DNA from: Mucilaginibacter sp. KACC 22773
Lineage (GTDB): Bacteria; Bacteroidota; Bacteroidia; Sphingobacteriales; Sphingobacteriaceae
Assembly: GCF_028736215.1 (NCBI RefSeq)
Contig: NZ_CP117883.1
Location: 1,922,001 to 1,986,000, forward strand
Direction: 5' to 3'
Length of the DNA: 64,000 nucleotides
Of the stretch, positions 61,196 through 64,000 are shown piece after piece. The notes below the pieces were generated by a model. It searched no databases, had not been told where the DNA came from, and saw only the letters and a list, made by a program, of their open reading frames with translations. The position numbers and the translations under genes were made by a program. How positions within the stretch are numbered: position 1 is the stretch's first letter; each line of letters begins with the position of its first letter.

Positions 61196-61936
61196 ATGCC
61201 TGTCCATTATCCAATTAAAATAATACTTTGTTTTGTTGTTGCCCTGTTGTATAAAACGGCATCTGCACAATCTGCAGATAGTTCGGCTTACGAGGCCGCG
61301 CTAACCAATATAACAAGCCGGTTTTACCAAGGCGTCGGCGAGCAATCGCGGTTGTATAACGGCCTGGTTTATGACTCTTATGACTCATCCATTAAAGGCA
61401 GTCCTTACCTTGATGATATTGATGCCTGGCGGCCAGGCTCGGTTGAATATGATGGGCAAAGCTTTGAAAATGTGTCGATGATCTATGATCTGTACACCGA
61501 TCAGCTGGTGGTACTGCTCTACAATCACGCTTCGCCAATTGCTTTAATAACCGATAAAGTTTCCGGTTTTGATTTACACCAACGGCATTTTGTTAGGTTG
61601 CCTAACAGTAATGGCGGCATAAAAGCCGGTTTTTACGAACAGCTTTATGGCGGCAAGTCGCAATTAATAAAAAGGACGGAAAAATTGCTCAAATCTACAT
61701 CGGGCAGCAACGGCAGGGAGCGGTTTTTTGTGCCCTTTAAAGAGGCGCCCGATTATTACATCAAAAAAGGGTCTGTTTATTATAAAGTGAGCAACCAAAG
61801 TTCGGTACTCGAGCTGTTTGCCGACAAGAAGAAGGAACTTAAGCAATATATAAAAGACAAGCACTTACAGTTTGTTGATCTGCCCGAACTGGCGCTGACT
61901 TCAGTAACGGCTTATTATGATAGTATAACCCAATAA
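61196..61936 (+). CDS. Secreted protein of unknown function paired with a TonB receptor
   Basis: A 246-residue exported protein with signal peptide (1-25, ending ASAQ). The mature part reads SRFYQGVGEQSRLYNGLVYD, then RPGSVEYDGQSFENVSMIYDLY, DQLVVLLYNHASPIALITDK and a basic C-terminal helix (ADKKKELKQYIKDKHLQF). I recognise no family; the beta-rich centre with several Tyr could be a binding domain. The TonB receptor gene begins one base after its stop, so they are made together and the protein may deliver a ligand or regulate the receptor. Confidence 0.7.
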   Translation: MPVHYPIKIILCFVVALLYKTASAQSADSSAYEAALTNITSRFYQGVGEQSRLYNGLVYDSYDSSIKGSPYLDDIDAWRPGSVEYDGQSFENVSMIYDLYTDQLVVLLYNHASPIALITDKVSGFDLHQRHFVRLPNSNGGIKAGFYEQLYGGKSQLIKRTEKLLKSTSGSNGRERFFVPFKEAPDYYIKKGSVYYKVSNQSSVLELFADKKKELKQYIKDKHLQFVDLPELALTSVTAYYDSITQ

Positions 61937-61937
61937 T

Positions 61938-64000
61938 ATGAAAAAAATTTACCTGGCTATTATTCTTTTATTGGCGGTTAAACTATTGCATGCACAGGTT
62001 ACTTCAAAAAGCATCAGTGTTAATTTTCAACAGGCCGATATTGATCAGTTTGCCGGCGACCTTGAGGCTAAAACAGGTTACCGGTTTTATTACGACCGTA
62101 CCCAGTTTGATAGCTTGAAAATAACGCTACAGGTAAATAACCAGCCGCTGGAAGAGGTGCTTAGGCAGGCTTTTCATAACTCTGCCTTTCAATATGCTAT
62201 AGTTGCATCAAAAATGCAGGTTTTTTTAACCCTTGGTAAAGAGATCCGTACGCAGCCGGCCGAAGGTTATTTTAATGTAAAACCGGGGCAAAGCAAGCCG
62301 GTTACGCCATCGCCTTTAATTGATTTTACAACGGCGCCCGTTAAAAAAACGGTAATTGAATCAACCATCGAAAACAAACTGTATGAGATTGGTATAAAAA
62401 GCAACGAGTTAAAACCCGGCAAAGCAGCTTTATCAGGCTATGTAAAAAGTGCCAAATCGGGCGTGCCTATTGCAGGCGCAAGTATTTATGTAAGCAATAC
62501 CAGCATTGGGGTTACAACAGACCAGTTTGGTTATTTTACACTGGCGCTGCCGCGCGGCAAACATTTGCTGATAGTTAAAGGGATAGGGATGAAAGATGCG
62601 CGCCGACAAATTATGCTTTATACCGATGGTCAATTGAATATTGAACTTCAGGACCAGGTTACCACGTTAAAAGAAGTAAAAATATCGGCAGATAAAGTGG
62701 CTAATGTACGCAGTACCGAAATGGCTGTAAGCAGGCTGGATATTAAAAGTATAAAACAGGTGCCCGCTGTTTTTGGCGAGGCCGATGTTTTGCGCATTGT
62801 ATTAACCTTGCCCGGTGTACAAACTGTTGGCGAAGCCACAACCGGGTTTAACGTAAGAGGGGGCGCTGCGGATCAAAACCTGATACTGCTTGATGATAAA
62901 ACGATTTATAACCCCGCCCATTTTTTTGGTTTCTTCTCGGCCTTTAACCCCGATATTGTAAAAGGGATTGAGTTGTACAAAAGTACCATCCCCGAAAAAT
63001 TTGGCGGGCGTTTATCATCGGTATTGGAAGTTACCGACCGTGAGGGCAATAAAAAGAACTTTACAGGTTCGGCAGGTATAGGCCTGCTTACCAGCAGGCT
63101 TAATGTTGAGGGGCCTATTGTGAAGGATAAAACGTCGTTCATTTTTGGCGGCCGTACCAGCTATTCAGATTGGTTATTAAAATTATTACCAGAGGAATAC
63201 AAACACAGCCATGCGTCGTTTTATGATTTTAACCTCGATTTAAGTCACCAGGTTAATAAGGATAATAACATTTATATTACTACCTATTTAAGCAACGACA
63301 ATTTCAGGTTAAACAGCGATACCACTTATAACTACAGCAACAAGAACGCCAACATTAAATGGAAGCATAATTTTAGCAGTAAGTTATATAGCTTGTTAAG
63401 CCTTGGTTACGATGGTTATAAATATGATATTGCCAGTACGGCAAACCCTGTTAATGCCTACAAACTTAAATTTGGCATTAACCAAACCAATTTTAAAGCC
63501 GATTTTACCTACTACCTTAACCGCAACAATACCCTTAATTTTGGTTTAAGTTCTATTTATTATAAGCTAAACCCGGGGAGCGAGACGCCTAATAGCTCAT
63601 CCTCGTTAATAATACCCGATAAGGTAGCGGATGAGCAGGCCCTGGAAAGCGCCTTATACCTGGGCGATAAAATTGATATTACGCCCGATTTTACTATCAG
63701 CGCAGGTATCAGGTATTCGCTGTTTAACTACCTTGGCGCGCAAACTGCACGTAATTATGCGCCCGGATTACCGCGTACCCCGCAGAACGTTGTTGATAGC
63801 ACCAACTATGGCGGCGGCAAAATAATAAAAACATATTCCCGACCCGAAATCAGGGTTTCTGCCCGTTACAATATCCAGGATGACTTGTCATTAAAGGCCG
63901 GTTATAATACGCTTGCGCAGTATATTCACCAGCTTTCAAACACCACGGCTATATCGCCGATTGATATTTACAAGCTGAGCGACCCCAACATCAAACCACA
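61938..64000 (+). CDS. TonB-dependent outer-membrane receptor with STN domain (partial at window end)
   Basis: About 687 residues are visible; the gene runs past the right edge. Signal peptide (1-20, ending LHAQ), STN domain (about 22-105: ISVNFQQADIDQFAGDLEAK), carboxypeptidase-regulatory-like domain (about 165-240: LSGYVKSAKSGVPIAGASIY), plug (about 255-370: VLRIVLTLPGVQTVGE, GFNVRGGAADQNLILLDD) and the start of the barrel. The SusC signature is absent, so this is not a SusC proper but a general TonB receptor with STN, as in sigma/anti-sigma regulated iron or other uptake. No sigma or FecR gene is seen next to it. The start ATG lies one base after the preceding stop, indicating coupling. 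Confidence 0.93.
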   Translation, partial: MKKIYLAIILLLAVKLLHAQVTSKSISVNFQQADIDQFAGDLEAKTGYRFYYDRTQFDSLKITLQVNNQPLEEVLRQAFHNSAFQYAIVASKMQVFLTLGKEIRTQPAEGYFNVKPGQSKPVTPSPLIDFTTAPVKKTVIESTIENKLYEIGIKSNELKPGKAALSGYVKSAKSGVPIAGASIYVSNTSIGVTTDQFGYFTLALPRGKHLLIVKGIGMKDARRQIMLYTDGQLNIELQDQVTTLKEVKISADKVANVRSTEMAVSRLDIKSIKQVPAVFGEADVLRIVLTLPGVQTVGEATTGFNVRGGAADQNLILLDDKTIYNPAHFFGFFSAFNPDIVKGIELYKSTIPEKFGGRLSSVLEVTDREGNKKNFTGSAGIGLLTSRLNVEGPIVKDKTSFIFGGRTSYSDWLLKLLPEEYKHSHASFYDFNLDLSHQVNKDNNIYITTYLSNDNFRLNSDTTYNYSNKNANIKWKHNFSSKLYSLLSLGYDGYKYDIASTANPVNAYKLKFGINQTNFKADFTYYLNRNNTLNFGLSSIYYKLNPGSETPNSSSSLIIPDKVADEQALESALYLGDKIDITPDFTISAGIRYSLFNYLGAQTARNYAPGLPRTPQNVVDSTNYGGGKIIKTYSRPEIRVSARYNIQDDLSLKAGYNTLAQYIHQLSNTTAISPIDIYKLSDPNIKP

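Overview
The window is chromosomal DNA of a Bacteroidota bacterium, most likely a Sphingobacteriaceae of the Mucilaginibacter/Pedobacter type. The basis is: SusC/SusD pairs with ECF-sigma/FecR regulators, giant hybrid sensor kinases with periplasmic propellers, LytS/LytTR pairs, a DUF4290 gene upstream of murA, many lipoprotein signals, no Shine-Dalgarno dependence, and several exact TAnnTTTG (-7) promoter elements. No rRNA, tRNA, CRISPR array, integrase or intact insertion sequence was seen. The genus is an inference.

Layout. 1-14 kb is a glycan-uptake region: the end of a GH78 rhamnosidase, a DUF1735 lipoprotein, ECF sigma, FecR anti-sigma, SusC with an STN domain, SusD, an HExxH lipoprotein, and a large outer-membrane protein that joins a kinase-like domain to an Omp85-type barrel. 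14.5-24.5 kb holds a secreted protein of unknown function and then a tight nine-gene minus-strand operon for an activated, probably novel, 2-keto-3-deoxy (nonulosonate-like) sugar: GT-like protein, SpsF-type cytidylyltransferase, split transketolase, class III aminotransferase, SDR, a KdsC-phosphatase/NeuB-synthase fusion, a di-iron hydroxylase and an SMR transporter. 24.8-29.2 kb has small housekeeping and accessory genes (phosphodiesterase, porin-like OMP, YceI, an HExxH protein, DUF1569) and the remains of a PD-(D/E)XK transposase-family gene. 29.3-39.8 kb carries two paralogous 1400-residue hybrid kinases around a small signalling cassette (membrane protein, lone receiver, Crp-like regulator). 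40-47 kb has a GH8 glucanase, a GT39-like membrane glycosyltransferase, murA (with Asp in place of the active-site Cys), DUF4290 and a dipeptide epimerase. 47-64 kb is mixed: GNAT, a class A beta-lactamase with a TPR-like tail, LytS/LytTR with a TlpA-like thioredoxin, two luciferase-like flavin oxidoreductases, DUF2911, a chagasin-like lipoprotein, and a TonB receptor running off the end.

The intergenic DNA is rich in dispersed palindromic repeats of at least five kinds, some present twice in the window. The items most worth follow-up are the transketolase/NeuB sugar operon, the kinase-barrel fusion, the 32-nt element shared by the FecR and DUF1735 leaders, the beta-lactamase with an extra domain, and the C-to-D MurA.
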